The position numbers were made by a program, and so were the translations under genes. The notes below the pieces were generated by a model, which saw only the letters and a list, made by a program, of their open reading frames with translations, had not been told where the DNA came from and searched no databases. Below are positions 8,453-16,865 of a DNA stretch of 64,000 bases, in pieces; positions within the stretch are counted from its first letter, which is position 1, and each line of letters opens with the position of its first letter. Source of the stretch: an uncultured bacterium (GTDB taxonomy: Bacteria; Actinomycetota; Coriobacteriia; Coriobacteriales; Coriobacteriaceae); assembly GCA_905214465.1 (NCBI GenBank), contig CAJMMD010000012.1, forward strand, positions 1 to 64,000, in the 5' to 3' direction.

Positions 8453-9142
8453 TTACTCTGCCAGCTTTCCAAGCCGCTTTGCTTCTGCCCTCAGCTCTTC
8501 GATCCGGCGGTTGCACATGCCCACCGGGACGCCGGTGTCGATGACACGTTCACAGCTCTTCATCAGCTCGCAGGCGCGGGCAAATGCCTCGTCGCTGATC
8601 TCCTGGAACGGTGCTTCGGTTACCGTCTCCATCGCCAGAATGCGGGCGAGCTGGTAATCGATATCGTTCGTATACAGGACGCCTGCCGCAAACGGGACAT
8701 TTTCCTTCTGCAGTTTCCGGAACACCGGGATTCCCGTTCCGCCGCCTGCGAGGACAAAGACGCGCGGTGTTCCCTCCGGCCGCGGCAGCTCGATGCTTCC
8801 GAAGCACGGGTCAAACGAACCATTGTCAATCTCGTATAGTTCGCGGATGATATCCTCGCGGAAAATTGTCTCCGGTGCGCCGAAATGGGAAATAGCATCG
8901 CCCTTGACGCAGATGATCTTATCTGAAATTTTCTGTGCCAGATCGATCTCATGCAGCGACATGATGACGGTGATGCCCTTCTCCTTTGCCATGCGGCGCA
9001 GAATCGCGAGCAGTTCCAGCTTGTGGCGGATATCGAGGAAAGAAGTTGGCTCGTCGAGGATGATGACCTCCGGCTCCTGACAGATCGCACGCGCAAGAAG
9101 CACTCTCTGGCGCTGGCCGTCGCTGATGGCGTTGAAATCGCG
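8453..9142 (-). pseudogene. ABC transporter ATPase, 3' part only (cut at block junction)
   Basis: This is the C-terminal part of a FecE/BtuD-type ABC ATPase. It has the signature SDGQRQR, Walker B VIILDEPTSFLD, and the H-loop SLHEIDLA. Walker A and about 150 N-terminal residues are absent. After the ATPase core a further 120 residues form an extra domain beginning VFVLAGGGTGIPVFRKL, matched by the complete ATPase at 28971 (VIAGAGTGSAVFRQL). The coding frame continues upstream into unrelated cbiC-like codons, making a hybrid frame of 254 residues starting at 9217. Base composition fits block A. In its original genome it probably ended an uptake operon like the one at 25816-30287. Confidence 0.85.
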
Positions 9143-9217
9143 GCCGCCGAGCTCTTCGGCGATGATCTCGAAGCTGCGCCGCTCGATGTCGCCGGGCGCC
9201 ATCTCCTTGGAATCCAT
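9143..9217 (-). pseudogene. cbiC: Precorrin-8X methylmutase, 5' fragment (25 codons)
   Basis: The ATG at 9217 abuts the cobO stop with no gap (TAG then ATG), as other genes of this operon do. The peptide contains APGDIERRSFEIIAEEL, the characteristic start of CbiC/CobH, which moves the C11 methyl to C12 to give hydrogenobyrinic or cobyrinic acid. After about residue 25 the frame switches to ABC ATPase sequence (RDFNAISDGQ). The exact join could lie within about 15 bp of 9142. No other cbiC exists in the window, which supports this reading; the identification rests on a short peptide plus operon context. Confidence 0.7.
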
Positions 9218-9733
9218 CTAGTACTCCACTCCTTCCCTTGCACATATCCCCTGAGAGTAGGGGTGTTTCTCGCACCGCATCTCGGTTATGTAGTCGGCCT
9301 TCTCCACGATCTTGCGGGAAGGCGCGCGCCCGGTGAGCGCTACTTCGACGCCGCGCGCGGACATATCGAGCGCGCGGTCCACGAGCGCCTCGTCGACAAG
9401 CCCCTTCGAAAGCGCGTCGAGCGCCTCGTCGAGCACGAGCAGCCCCTCCTGAGCGCCCTCGAACTCGGCGAGCGCGGAAGCGAGGTTCCCATCGTGCAGC
9501 GCGCACGTCGCGGCAAGTTCTTCCGACGTCATTGACCAGGTAAACTTGTCCGACACCTTCCCCGCGAACACGGGCACGCCTAAATGCTCGGCGAGCAGGC
9601 GCGCCTCCCCGCTTTCGCCGTCTTTCAGGAACTGCACGACGACGACGCGGCGGCCTGCGGCGAGCATGCGAAGGGCGAGGCCCATCGCCGCCGTGGTCTT
9701 ACCTTTGCCGTCGCCATGATACACGTGGATCAT
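9218..9733 (-). CDS. cobO: Cob(I)yrinic acid a,c-diamide adenosyltransferase (CobO/BtuR type)
   Basis: This enzyme attaches the 5'-deoxyadenosyl group of ATP to the cobalt of corrinoids. The 171-residue product begins with HGDGKGKTTAAMGLALRM, the P-loop of the CobA/CobO/BtuR family, and keeps LVLDEALDAL (Walker-B-like) and LTGRAPS in the middle. The C-terminal EKHPYSQGICAREGVEY is typical. The ATG at 9733 overlaps the cobQ stop by four bases (ATGA), indicating translational coupling. It is the last complete gene of the minus-strand cobalamin operon before the junction. Confidence 0.95.
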   Translation of the reverse strand: MIHVYHGDGKGKTTAAMGLALRMLAAGRRVVVVQFLKDGESGEARLLAEHLGVPVFAGKVSDKFTWSMTSEELAATCALHDGNLASALAEFEGAQEGLLVLDEALDALSKGLVDEALVDRALDMSARGVEVALTGRAPSRKIVEKADYITEMRCEKHPYSQGICAREGVEY

Positions 9734-11229
9734 ACGCCCTCCTCGATAATGCGGTAGACATACTCCATGTCGAGCGCCCCGCGCACGACATCGGCCAGGC
9801 GGTCGAACTCGCGCGCACGGTGATCGGCCGCGGACGCCGCGCCCGCAGCACCCACGACGCTCTCGGGCAGGCCGCGCATGCGCGCGAGCGAGCGCGCGAG
9901 GGCGAGCGCCACCCCCGGTTCGTCGAACAGGCCGTGGAGATAGGTTCCAAACACGTTTCCGCAGGCCGCGCCTTCTGGTTTGCCGCCAATCGTGCCTGCA
10001 GGGGCGCAGGAGACGGTCGTTTCGCCGTCGTGAATCTCGTACCCGCGCGCCGTCATGCCGTTCCACACCGAGAACGCGCCTTGGGCGCCCGTGATGCGCA
10101 GCTCCGACTGGGCGAGACGCTTTTCCTCCTTGAACACCGTACTTGCAGGGATGAGCCCGAGCCCGCGCGCGGTGCCAGCGCCTTCCCTGCCGTGCGGGTC
10201 GGAAAGCTCGTCTCCCAAAAGCTGGTAGCCTCCGCATATGCCGAGCACCGGCGTGCCCGCGCCCGAAAGCGCGCGTACACAGGCTCCGATGCCGCTAGCC
10301 GCAAGCCAACGCGCGTCGTCGAGCGTGGTCTTCGAGCCGGGGAGCACCACAAGGTCGGGTCGGCCCAGATCGGTCGTCGAGGAAACGTAGCGCACGCCCA
10401 TGCCCGGCACGCGCGAAAGCGGGTCGAAGTCGGTGAAGTTCGACAGATGCGGAAGGCGCACGATGGCGACATCGATGACGCCGCGCGCCTCGCGGGCAGA
10501 TAGGCGCGGCGCGAGCGAGTCCTCGTCGTCCAGGTCGAGCGTAAGATACGGCACGACCCCCACGACGGGAACCCCGCACATCTTCTCGAGCGGGGCCAAA
10601 CCCGGGCGCAGGATTTCCACATCGCCGCGGAACTTGTTCACCACAAGCCCCCGCAAAAGCGCGCGATCCTCGGGCGCAAAGAGCGTGACCGTACCGTAGA
10701 GCTGGGCAAACACCCCGCCTGGGTCGATGTCGCCCACGAGCAGCACGGGGGAGGACACGGCGCGCGCGAGCCCCATGTTGACGATGTCGTTTTCGGAAAG
10801 GTTGATTTCGGCGGGGCTGCCGGCGCCCTCGATGACGATGACGTCGTTTTCCTCCGCGAGCGAATCGAACGCCTCCAAAATCTGCGGCATGAGCGCCTTC
10901 TTTCGCGCGAAGTAGTCCCTCGCAGCGAAGGCTCCCTTCGCCTTGCCGGCCACGATGAGCTGGCTTCGGTGGTCGCTTTCGGGCTTGAGAAGGATAGGGT
11001 TCATGCGCACGTCGGGCGCGATACCGCACGCCTCGGCCTGCATGATCTGGGCGCGCCCCATCTCGAGCCCGTCGGCCGTGACACCGCTGTTGAGCGCCAT
11101 GTTCTGGCTCTTGAAGGGAGTCACGCGCAGGCCGTCCTGCGAAAGCACACGGCACAGCCCCGCCGCAAGCAGGCTCTTCCCCGCGTTCGACATGGTGCCC
11201 TGGATCATGATGGGCTTCGCCCTACCCAC
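9730..11229 (-). CDS. cobQ: Adenosylcobyric acid synthase (glutamine-hydrolysing)
   Basis: CobQ/CbiP amidates the b, d, e and g carboxylates of adenosylcobyrinate a,c-diamide using glutamine and ATP. The 499-residue protein has an N-terminal P-loop-like GTMSNAGKS, then the dethiobiotin-synthetase-like domain, and a class I glutaminase domain with the nucleophile in GICGGYQLLG and the histidine in GTYLHGLFD. The start chosen is the GTG at 11229, because AAGGAGGT lies nine bases upstream; the reading frame stays open further upstream only as cobD shadow. It overlaps the cobD stop by eight bases. Confidence 0.93.
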   Translation of the reverse strand: MGRAKPIMIQGTMSNAGKSLLAAGLCRVLSQDGLRVTPFKSQNMALNSGVTADGLEMGRAQIMQAEACGIAPDVRMNPILLKPESDHRSQLIVAGKAKGAFAARDYFARKKALMPQILEAFDSLAEENDVIVIEGAGSPAEINLSENDIVNMGLARAVSSPVLLVGDIDPGGVFAQLYGTVTLFAPEDRALLRGLVVNKFRGDVEILRPGLAPLEKMCGVPVVGVVPYLTLDLDDEDSLAPRLSAREARGVIDVAIVRLPHLSNFTDFDPLSRVPGMGVRYVSSTTDLGRPDLVVLPGSKTTLDDARWLAASGIGACVRALSGAGTPVLGICGGYQLLGDELSDPHGREGAGTARGLGLIPASTVFKEEKRLAQSELRITGAQGAFSVWNGMTARGYEIHDGETTVSCAPAGTIGGKPEGAACGNVFGTYLHGLFDEPGVALALARSLARMRGLPESVVGAAGAASAADHRAREFDRLADVVRGALDMEYVYRIIEEGV

Positions 11230-12445
11230 GGGTATCGACCTCCTTCGCCGAGCCTCGGCCATCCGCGCCCGCCATAGCGCCGCTGCAAGAAGCGCCGCCC
11301 CGTTCGTCGGGTTCGCCTTCGCCCGATGCACCTTCCGCCCGAAGCGCGCGGCTGAACGCCATCGCAAGCCGGGCATTCTCCTTGCGCGTGCGCACCGCGA
11401 CGCGGCACCAGAAACGGGACAGTACCGAAAACGAGTCGCACGTGCGGACCAAAACCCCCTGTTTATACAGGCGCTCGGGGATGTCTTTCGCCGGCGTGCG
11501 GACTAAAAGGAAGTTCGCATCCGATGGCACGACGGAAAGCCCGAGAGAGGAGAGCTCGTGGGAAAGCCACGCTCGCTCGCCCGCCAATACATCGCGCGTG
11601 CGCGAGACGTATTCGACGTCTTCCAGGGCGGCGATGCCCGCGGCCTCGGCGACCGAGGAGACGGGCCACGCCTGCCCCGCCCGGCAAATCCCCTCGATGA
11701 GTTGGGCGTTTCCGCTGATCAGATATCCCAACCGCAACCCCGCCATTCCGTAGAGCTTGGTGAACGCGGAGAGCACGGCCACATGGCGCGAACACGCGGC
11801 GCGTGCGGCCACGCTCCTTTCGCGGGCGTCGGGCGCAAATCCGAGGAAGCACTCGTCCACGATGAGCAGCGCGCCCACCTGCTCGCAGCGGCAAGCCGCG
11901 GCATCGATCACGCTGGGGTCGACGAGTCGCCCCGTCGGGTTGTTCGGATTGCAGAGGTACGCAACGTCTCCCGGCCCCTCGATCGCGCGGGCAAAGGAGG
12001 CGGGCACGTCGAAGTCGTCCGCTTCGGAGAGCGGGAACTCCTGCACGCATGCGCCGTAGTACGATGCCGCCTCCGCATATTCAGAGAACGTCGGCGCGCA
12101 CACGACGATGCGTTTCGGGCGCACCGCCGCGGCGAGCCGCCAGATGATGTCGGACGCGCCCGCGCCACAGACGATAGTATCTTCGGGAATGCCCTGGGCG
12201 CGCGCTAGGGCGCGAACGAGGGCGAGGCTTTCCCTATCGGGGTAGGCGTCGATTCGAGAAAGCGCCTTGCAAGCTGCGGCGACGGCGCGCGGCGAGGGGC
12301 CTGCCGGATTCACGTTCACCGAGAAGTCAATGAGGTCGGAGGCGCCCCCTTCGCAAGCGATGCCGAGCGATCGCGTGCTACCCCCATGCGCACGGGCACG
12401 CAGGATTCCCCCAGCAGCCCGGGGCGCGACGTGGTCTTCCCTCAT
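11222..12445 (-). CDS. cobD: Threonine-phosphate decarboxylase-like aminotransferase
   Basis: CobD makes (R)-1-amino-2-propanol phosphate, the linker between the corrin ring and the lower ligand, by PLP-dependent decarboxylation of threonine phosphate. The 407-residue product has the N-terminal DFSVNVNPAGP, the substrate-site NPNNPTG, and the PLP lysine in SAFTKLYGMAGLRLGY. It is about 40 residues longer than usual because of a Gly/Ala/Glu-rich tail after the RALRAEG region, which overlaps the cobQ ribosome site. The ATG at 12445 overlaps the cbiB stop by four bases. Histidinol-phosphate aminotransferase is the nearest alternative, but the context favours CobD. Confidence 0.88.
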   Translation of the reverse strand: MREDHVAPRAAGGILRARAHGGSTRSLGIACEGGASDLIDFSVNVNPAGPSPRAVAAACKALSRIDAYPDRESLALVRALARAQGIPEDTIVCGAGASDIIWRLAAAVRPKRIVVCAPTFSEYAEAASYYGACVQEFPLSEADDFDVPASFARAIEGPGDVAYLCNPNNPTGRLVDPSVIDAAACRCEQVGALLIVDECFLGFAPDARERSVAARAACSRHVAVLSAFTKLYGMAGLRLGYLISGNAQLIEGICRAGQAWPVSSVAEAAGIAALEDVEYVSRTRDVLAGERAWLSHELSSLGLSVVPSDANFLLVRTPAKDIPERLYKQGVLVRTCDSFSVLSRFWCRVAVRTRKENARLAMAFSRALRAEGASGEGEPDERGGASCSGAMAGADGRGSAKEVDTRG

Positions 12446-13416
12446 GCCATCGCCCCCACGGCGAGCACGACCGCCGCGCGCGCGGCACCGAAGACGACGA
12501 GCGCGCATACGGACGCGGCGAGCATGAGCCTTGTCGCCCGGGCGATGTCGCCCCACTCGATCTCACGGGACGCGTCGCCTATCGTCGGTTTCTCAACGAG
12601 CTTGCCGAAATACACCGCGGGTCCTGCCAGGCGCAGCCCGAACGCGCCCGCGCACGCTGACTCGGTCTGCGCCGCGTTCGGACTCGCATGGCGACGCCTG
12701 TCGCGGCGCCAGATGCGCGCCGCCCCGCTGGCGTCGAGCCCGACGATCGGGCATACGGCGATCATGAGCAGAGCCGATAAGCGCGAGGGAATCCAGTTCG
12801 CCGCATCGTCGAGACGCGCCGAGGCGCAGCCGAAGTCGATGTAGCGCTCGTTTTTGTAGCCCACCATGCTGTCGAGCGTATTCACCGCCTTGTACGCCAT
12901 GCCCAAGGGCGCACCCCCGATCATAAGGTAGAAAAGCGGCGCGATGACGCCGTCACTCGCGTTCTCCGCCACCGTTTCCACAGCGGCGCGCGCGACGCCC
13001 TGCTCGTCGAGAACAGACGTGTCGCGTCCCACGATGAGCCCGACGGCTTCGCGCGCCGCGACAAGGCCGCCCTTCGAGAACGCGCGGGCCACGGCCAGGC
13101 TCTGGCGGCGCAGCTCGCATGCCGCGAGAATCTGATAGCTCGCCCATGCCTCGGCAACGAAGCGCAAGCCGGAGTGAACCATGCCGCAAAGATGCAGGAT
13201 TCCCCAGGTCAAAAGCCCACACGCAAGCGGAAGCGCCACGGCGAGCACAAGCCCTGCGGCGCGCGTGCCCGCGGACGTTTGCGGGAATGCGCCCCGCAGG
13301 CGGCCTTCGGCCCACGTGATCGCGCGCCCCATGGCGACAACGGGATGGGGAAGCCAGCGCGGGTCGCCGAAGGCAAGGTCGGCCGCGAACCCGGCGGCGA
13401 CGGCAAGAATCGTCAT
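12442..13416 (-). CDS. cbiB: Adenosylcobinamide-phosphate synthase
   Basis: CbiB is a membrane protein that couples aminopropanol phosphate to adenosylcobyric acid. The 324-residue product shows FGDPRWLPHPVVAMG near the N terminus, ENASDGVIAPLFY in the middle and NTLDSMVGYK, all family signatures, plus four to five hydrophobic spans. The ATG at 13416 shares one base with the stop of the preceding gene (TGATG). A much earlier in-frame start exists but would run through the cobC domain of the previous gene, so it was rejected. Confidence 0.93.
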   Translation of the reverse strand: MTILAVAAGFAADLAFGDPRWLPHPVVAMGRAITWAEGRLRGAFPQTSAGTRAAGLVLAVALPLACGLLTWGILHLCGMVHSGLRFVAEAWASYQILAACELRRQSLAVARAFSKGGLVAAREAVGLIVGRDTSVLDEQGVARAAVETVAENASDGVIAPLFYLMIGGAPLGMAYKAVNTLDSMVGYKNERYIDFGCASARLDDAANWIPSRLSALLMIAVCPIVGLDASGAARIWRRDRRRHASPNAAQTESACAGAFGLRLAGPAVYFGKLVEKPTIGDASREIEWGDIARATRLMLAASVCALVVFGAARAAVVLAVGAMA

Positions 13417-14417
13417 CACCGGGCATCGCCCCCCGAAGCGGGGCGAACGTCGCGAAGGCAGCGCCCATCCCAGGTAGCGGCCCATGCGCCGCCCGGCTCG
13501 GTATGCACGTCGAAGTATCCAATTTTCGGGACAGCTAGCTCGGAGAGCAGCGCTTTCACGGTACCCGCGTGAACGACGAAGACGGCGCGCCCACTCCCCT
13601 GGACGCGCTCCGATTCGCACGCCTCCCGAAACGCCGCGACGACGCGGCGGGTGAAATCGCTCTTGCCCTCGCCATGCGGGCAGCGCGTCTCGCACCAGGA
13701 GTCTACCCAGGCGCGGTAGCGCGCATCCTCTTTAAGCTCGGCGGCGCTTCGCCCCTCGAAGTCGCCGAAATCCATCTCGCGCAGACCGGGGCACGCCATA
13801 AACTCCGCGTTCGGGAAGAGGATGCGCGCCGTCTGGTCGGTGCGGGCCATGCCGCTCGTGATAACACGGAACACGTCACGATAGCACGCGAGGTCGCGCA
13901 AAGCGCGCTCGCCCGCGCTCGACAGGGGCTCGTCGGTGCCCGCCCCGCTGTAGCGATGGTCTTCCGTGCCCGCCGTGGCACCATGGCGCACGAAGACGAC
14001 TTCCAAAGGCGCGCCCGCGCCCTGCGTCCCTCGAGGCGCATCGGCAAGGTTTCCTTTGATGACCTGGGGTATCCCGCACGTCATGCGCACGACGACGTCG
14101 GCGCGCGCAGCGAGCGCGCATCCCAGGCGACCCGCGCGCTCGCGCCATTGGGCGTCTTCCGCACGCATAGGGACGACCCCCGAGCCGACCAAGGACAGAA
14201 TCACTACGTCGAAGCCGATCAGCCGCTCGAGCGCCCGGTCAGTGTCGAGCGCGCGTACGAGTTCCTCAGCACGGTAAGCGACACGGCCGGCAAAAGCCGC
14301 GGGCACGCCGCCCTCCGCAAACTGCGCCGCGTCGACGAAATCGTCCGCCGCGAACCCGAGCTTTTCGCGCACGAAGGTCCTCTTCCCCGAATGCGCGCCA
14401 CCTACCACGAGCATCAT
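13416..14417 (-). CDS. Fusion: CobU-like P-loop domain + alpha-ribazole phosphatase (CobC)
   Basis: The 333-residue protein combines two nucleotide-loop domains. Residues 1 to about 130 look like adenosylcobinamide kinase/guanylyltransferase: Walker A GGAHSGKR and a C-terminal RMTCGIPQVIKGN that matches the end of the separate CobU (VVCGIPVWMKGE). It lacks the HRxxR-type segment that carries the guanylylated histidine in CobU. Residues from about 140 are a histidine phosphatase with VVFVRHGAT and a later VVHAGTVK, as in CobC, which removes the 5' phosphate of alpha-ribazole phosphate or adenosylcobalamin phosphate. The ATG at 14417 overlaps the cobS stop. The N-terminal half may be catalytically inactive or may do a different job; the CobC half looks complete. 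Confidence 0.8.
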   Translation of the reverse strand: MMLVVGGAHSGKRTFVREKLGFAADDFVDAAQFAEGGVPAAFAGRVAYRAEELVRALDTDRALERLIGFDVVILSLVGSGVVPMRAEDAQWRERAGRLGCALAARADVVVRMTCGIPQVIKGNLADAPRGTQGAGAPLEVVFVRHGATAGTEDHRYSGAGTDEPLSSAGERALRDLACYRDVFRVITSGMARTDQTARILFPNAEFMACPGLREMDFGDFEGRSAAELKEDARYRAWVDSWCETRCPHGEGKSDFTRRVVAAFREACESERVQGSGRAVFVVHAGTVKALLSELAVPKIGYFDVHTEPGGAWAATWDGRCLRDVRPASGGDAR

Positions 14418-15181
14418 AGGAGCATGCCCCCCGCCACCAGCATGGCAAGCATCGCGAGCTCGGCCCATTGCAGAAACCATCCGGCCAAATCCCCCGTCAC
14501 CCCGCCGAAGCGGGACAGGGCAACATGGCGGTACCACGCGAGCGCCAAAAGCCCCGCCACCGCCATAAGGGCGCCGACGGCCTGAGCGCACGCGACCATC
14601 CCTGCAGCCGAAGCCGCAGCGAAAGCGCAAAGCGGCACGACGATCGCCGCGCGCTTCTTCGCAGGCGAGAGCCCCGCGGCCATGCCGTCCGCCCGCGCGG
14701 CAGGCCAGCATTCAACGGCGAGCCCCGAAAGCGAGCGGGAGAACACGAGCGAGCACAGAAGCGCGAGGAACGCCCCCGCCGTAAGCGACAGCGCGGTGAA
14801 AAGGGAAAACTGCAGAATAAGGTACACAACAACACCGATGACCCCGAAGGCGCCCGCCCGCGGGTCGTGCATGATCTCGAGCTTTCGCTCGCGCGGGGCC
14901 CAACTTGCAAGCGCATCGGAGGTGTCGCAGAGCCCGTCTAGGTGGATGCCTCCCGTCACCGCCACAGGCAGCGCCACGAGCACGGCCGCGACGATGGTCG
15001 CGGGCACGCCGAGCAGGTTCGCCACGTACCCCCACGCCGTCATGAGGAAGCCTTCCGCAAGGCCCACCAGGGGAAACGCGGCAAGCGCATGGGTTGACCC
15101 GAAATCGGTCCAGGCCGATTTCGGAACGGGGATACGCGAGAACGTTCCGAACGCCGCGCCGATTGCCTCTACTATCTTCAC
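14414..15181 (-). CDS. cobS: Adenosylcobinamide-GDP ribazoletransferase (cobalamin synthase)
   Basis: CobS joins adenosylcobinamide-GDP to alpha-ribazole (or its phosphate) in the membrane, the last assembly step. The 255-residue product has the FGTFSRIPVP start, the family motif GGIHLDGLCDTSDAL (about residues 65-79) and five to seven hydrophobic spans. The GTG at 15181 overlaps the cobU stop by four bases (GTGA) and is preferred over the earlier in-frame ATG, which lies inside cobU. Confidence 0.93.
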   Translation of the reverse strand: MKIVEAIGAAFGTFSRIPVPKSAWTDFGSTHALAAFPLVGLAEGFLMTAWGYVANLLGVPATIVAAVLVALPVAVTGGIHLDGLCDTSDALASWAPRERKLEIMHDPRAGAFGVIGVVVYLILQFSLFTALSLTAGAFLALLCSLVFSRSLSGLAVECWPAARADGMAAGLSPAKKRAAIVVPLCAFAAASAAGMVACAQAVGALMAVAGLLALAWYRHVALSRFGGVTGDLAGWFLQWAELAMLAMLVAGGMLL

Positions 15182-15726
15182 CTTGTAGGTCCTTCGCCTT
15201 TCATCCACACGGGAATCCCGCATACCACTTCGACTGCGCGGTCGGCCAGCGCCGCCACACCCGCGTTCACGCGCGCGAGCGCGCGCCTCCATGCCTCGGT
15301 CCCTTCATCGTAGCGCATCCCATCGGCGAACACGTCGACGGTGACCACCACCGTATACGCAGCGGCCTGAGCGAGCCGTTCAATGCCTCCGAGCACCTCG
15401 CGCGCCGCAGCGTCGGGGTCACGCGGGGACAAGCCGCCTTCCGCGAAGAGCTCGTTCGCAACCAGGTTGCCCACGTCCTCCAAAAGAAGCGTGCAGCCGC
15501 GCGGAAGCCCGGGCACTGCGGCGCCCACGTCACGCGTGCACTCGAGGGTAGAAAACCCCTTGCCCTCGCGCAGCGCCCGATGGCGCGTGATGCGGCGGGC
15601 GCCCTCTTCCCCGAAGGGCTCCATCGTTGCCAGGTACACGCGGGGGCCGTCGTGCCCGAGGCACAGGGACTCGGCGTAGGCGCTCTTGCCGCTCGCGGCG
15701 GCGCCGATGACGAGTGTCACCGTCAT
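15178..15726 (-). CDS. cobU: Adenosylcobinamide kinase / adenosylcobinamide-phosphate guanylyltransferase
   Basis: CobU phosphorylates adenosylcobinamide and then transfers GMP to it. The 182-residue protein starts with TLVIGAAASGKSAYAESL (P-loop). It has the segment ITRHRALREGKGFSTLE, which carries the histidine used as the GMP acceptor in the family, then LLLEDVGNLV and the terminal VVCGIPVWMKGE. It is a complete standard-length enzyme, in contrast to the CobU-like half of the neighbouring fusion. The ATG at 15726 overlaps the cobT stop by four bases. Confidence 0.93.
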   Translation of the reverse strand: MTVTLVIGAAASGKSAYAESLCLGHDGPRVYLATMEPFGEEGARRITRHRALREGKGFSTLECTRDVGAAVPGLPRGCTLLLEDVGNLVANELFAEGGLSPRDPDAAAREVLGGIERLAQAAAYTVVVTVDVFADGMRYDEGTEAWRRALARVNAGVAALADRAVEVVCGIPVWMKGEGPTR

Positions 15727-16865
15727 TTCCCGGCCTCGAAATGCTCGTAAGCAGCCATGCCAGTCGCCGTGAACGTCTTCCCATCCCGGTACACGCGCAG
15801 CGCCGAATCCAGAAGGGGCAGATACGCCATGGCGCCCGCGCCCTCGCCCAAGTGCATGCCTGCGTCGAGGGGTGCCTTTATGCCGAGCTCGCGAAGGAGC
15901 TCCTGGCTTGCGGGTTCGCTTGATGCGTGGGTGCCCACGAGGTAGCCCAAGGCGTTGGGGCACAGGCGCGCCGCGCACAGGGCCGCCGTGCAGGATATGA
16001 CCCCGTCGAGGAGCGCCGGCGCCTTCGAGGCCGCGGCCCCCAGGTAGAAGCCGCACATCGCCGCGATGTCGAAGCCGCCCACCTTCGAGAGCACGTCGAT
16101 CGGGTCGGCGGGATCGGGCGAGTTCGCGTCGATAGCGCGCTCGACCACGTCGCGCTTGCGCGCGAGCGAGGCGTCCGAGAGCCCCGCGCCGCGCCCGACG
16201 AGGCTCCGCGCGTCCGCCCGGATGAGCACTGCGGCCACCGCCGCCGAGGTGGTCGTGTTGCCGATGCCCATCTCGCCCGCGGCGAGAAGGCGCACGCCGG
16301 CGCGGGCAAGCCCGCACGCGACGGCGATTCCGACCTCGATCGCGCGCACGGCCCCATCGCGAGACATAGCGGGGCCGTGCGCGATGTTGCCGCTCCCCCG
16401 CCGCACGTTCGCGCGCACCATGCGCGCGTCTTCTATGCCCCGGGCCATACCCACGTCGACGGGCACGACCTCGGCACCCGCGAACGCCGCCATGCGGCAG
16501 GCGTTCGCGGCCCCCTCGCACATGTTGCGCGCGACGGCTCGCGTCACGTCTTGCCCGCTTTGCGACACGCCTTCGGCAACGACCCCGTTGTCGGAGAAGA
16601 ATACCGCGAGCGCACGGGGAAACTCGGCCACCTCGGCGCTCCCCTGAGCTGCGGCGATACACGCGACGGCGTCTTCAAAGTCGCCCAATCCCCCCAAGGG
16701 GTGCGCGATGGAATCCCACGCGGCGTACGCGGCGGCGCGGGCGCACTCGTCTGCGGGCGCGATCCGGGAGAGCGCGGCTTCGAGCACGGTGCCCGGCGCC
16801 GACGAGAACGCGCGCTCGACTTCCTCGCGGATGCAGGCAAGCGCGGTTTCGGTTGCTTCAGCCAT
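15723..16865 (-). CDS. cobT: Nicotinate-nucleotide:dimethylbenzimidazole phosphoribosyltransferase
   Basis: CobT activates the lower-ligand base (dimethylbenzimidazole or another benzimidazole/purine) to its alpha-ribotide. The 380-residue product shows FFSDNGVVAEGVSQSGQDVT near residues 88-107, the glycine-rich EMGIGNTTTSAAV in the middle and the catalytic glutamate in GEGAGAM near the C terminus. The ATG at 16865 has AGAGGAG upstream and overlaps the cbiA stop by eight bases. No base-synthesis genes (bluB, bza) are in the window, so the lower base is unknown. Confidence 0.93.
   Translation of the reverse strand: MAEATETALACIREEVERAFSSAPGTVLEAALSRIAPADECARAAAYAAWDSIAHPLGGLGDFEDAVACIAAAQGSAEVAEFPRALAVFFSDNGVVAEGVSQSGQDVTRAVARNMCEGAANACRMAAFAGAEVVPVDVGMARGIEDARMVRANVRRGSGNIAHGPAMSRDGAVRAIEVGIAVACGLARAGVRLLAAGEMGIGNTTTSAAVAAVLIRADARSLVGRGAGLSDASLARKRDVVERAIDANSPDPADPIDVLSKVGGFDIAAMCGFYLGAAASKAPALLDGVISCTAALCAARLCPNALGYLVGTHASSEPASQELLRELGIKAPLDAGMHLGEGAGAMAYLPLLDSALRVYRDGKTFTATGMAAYEHFEAGK

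Noticed and set aside
9139..9148. GCGGCCGC at the A/B junction (and GGATCC at 30305)
   Set aside because: Restriction-site-like words near both joints might suggest cloning, but such sites are expected by chance in GC-rich DNA and the flanks show no vector sequence.
12950..13520. Extended N terminus of cbiB and other cob genes in long open frames
   Set aside because: GC-rich DNA keeps frames open upstream; starts were set by overlap with the preceding stop and by family start motifs.
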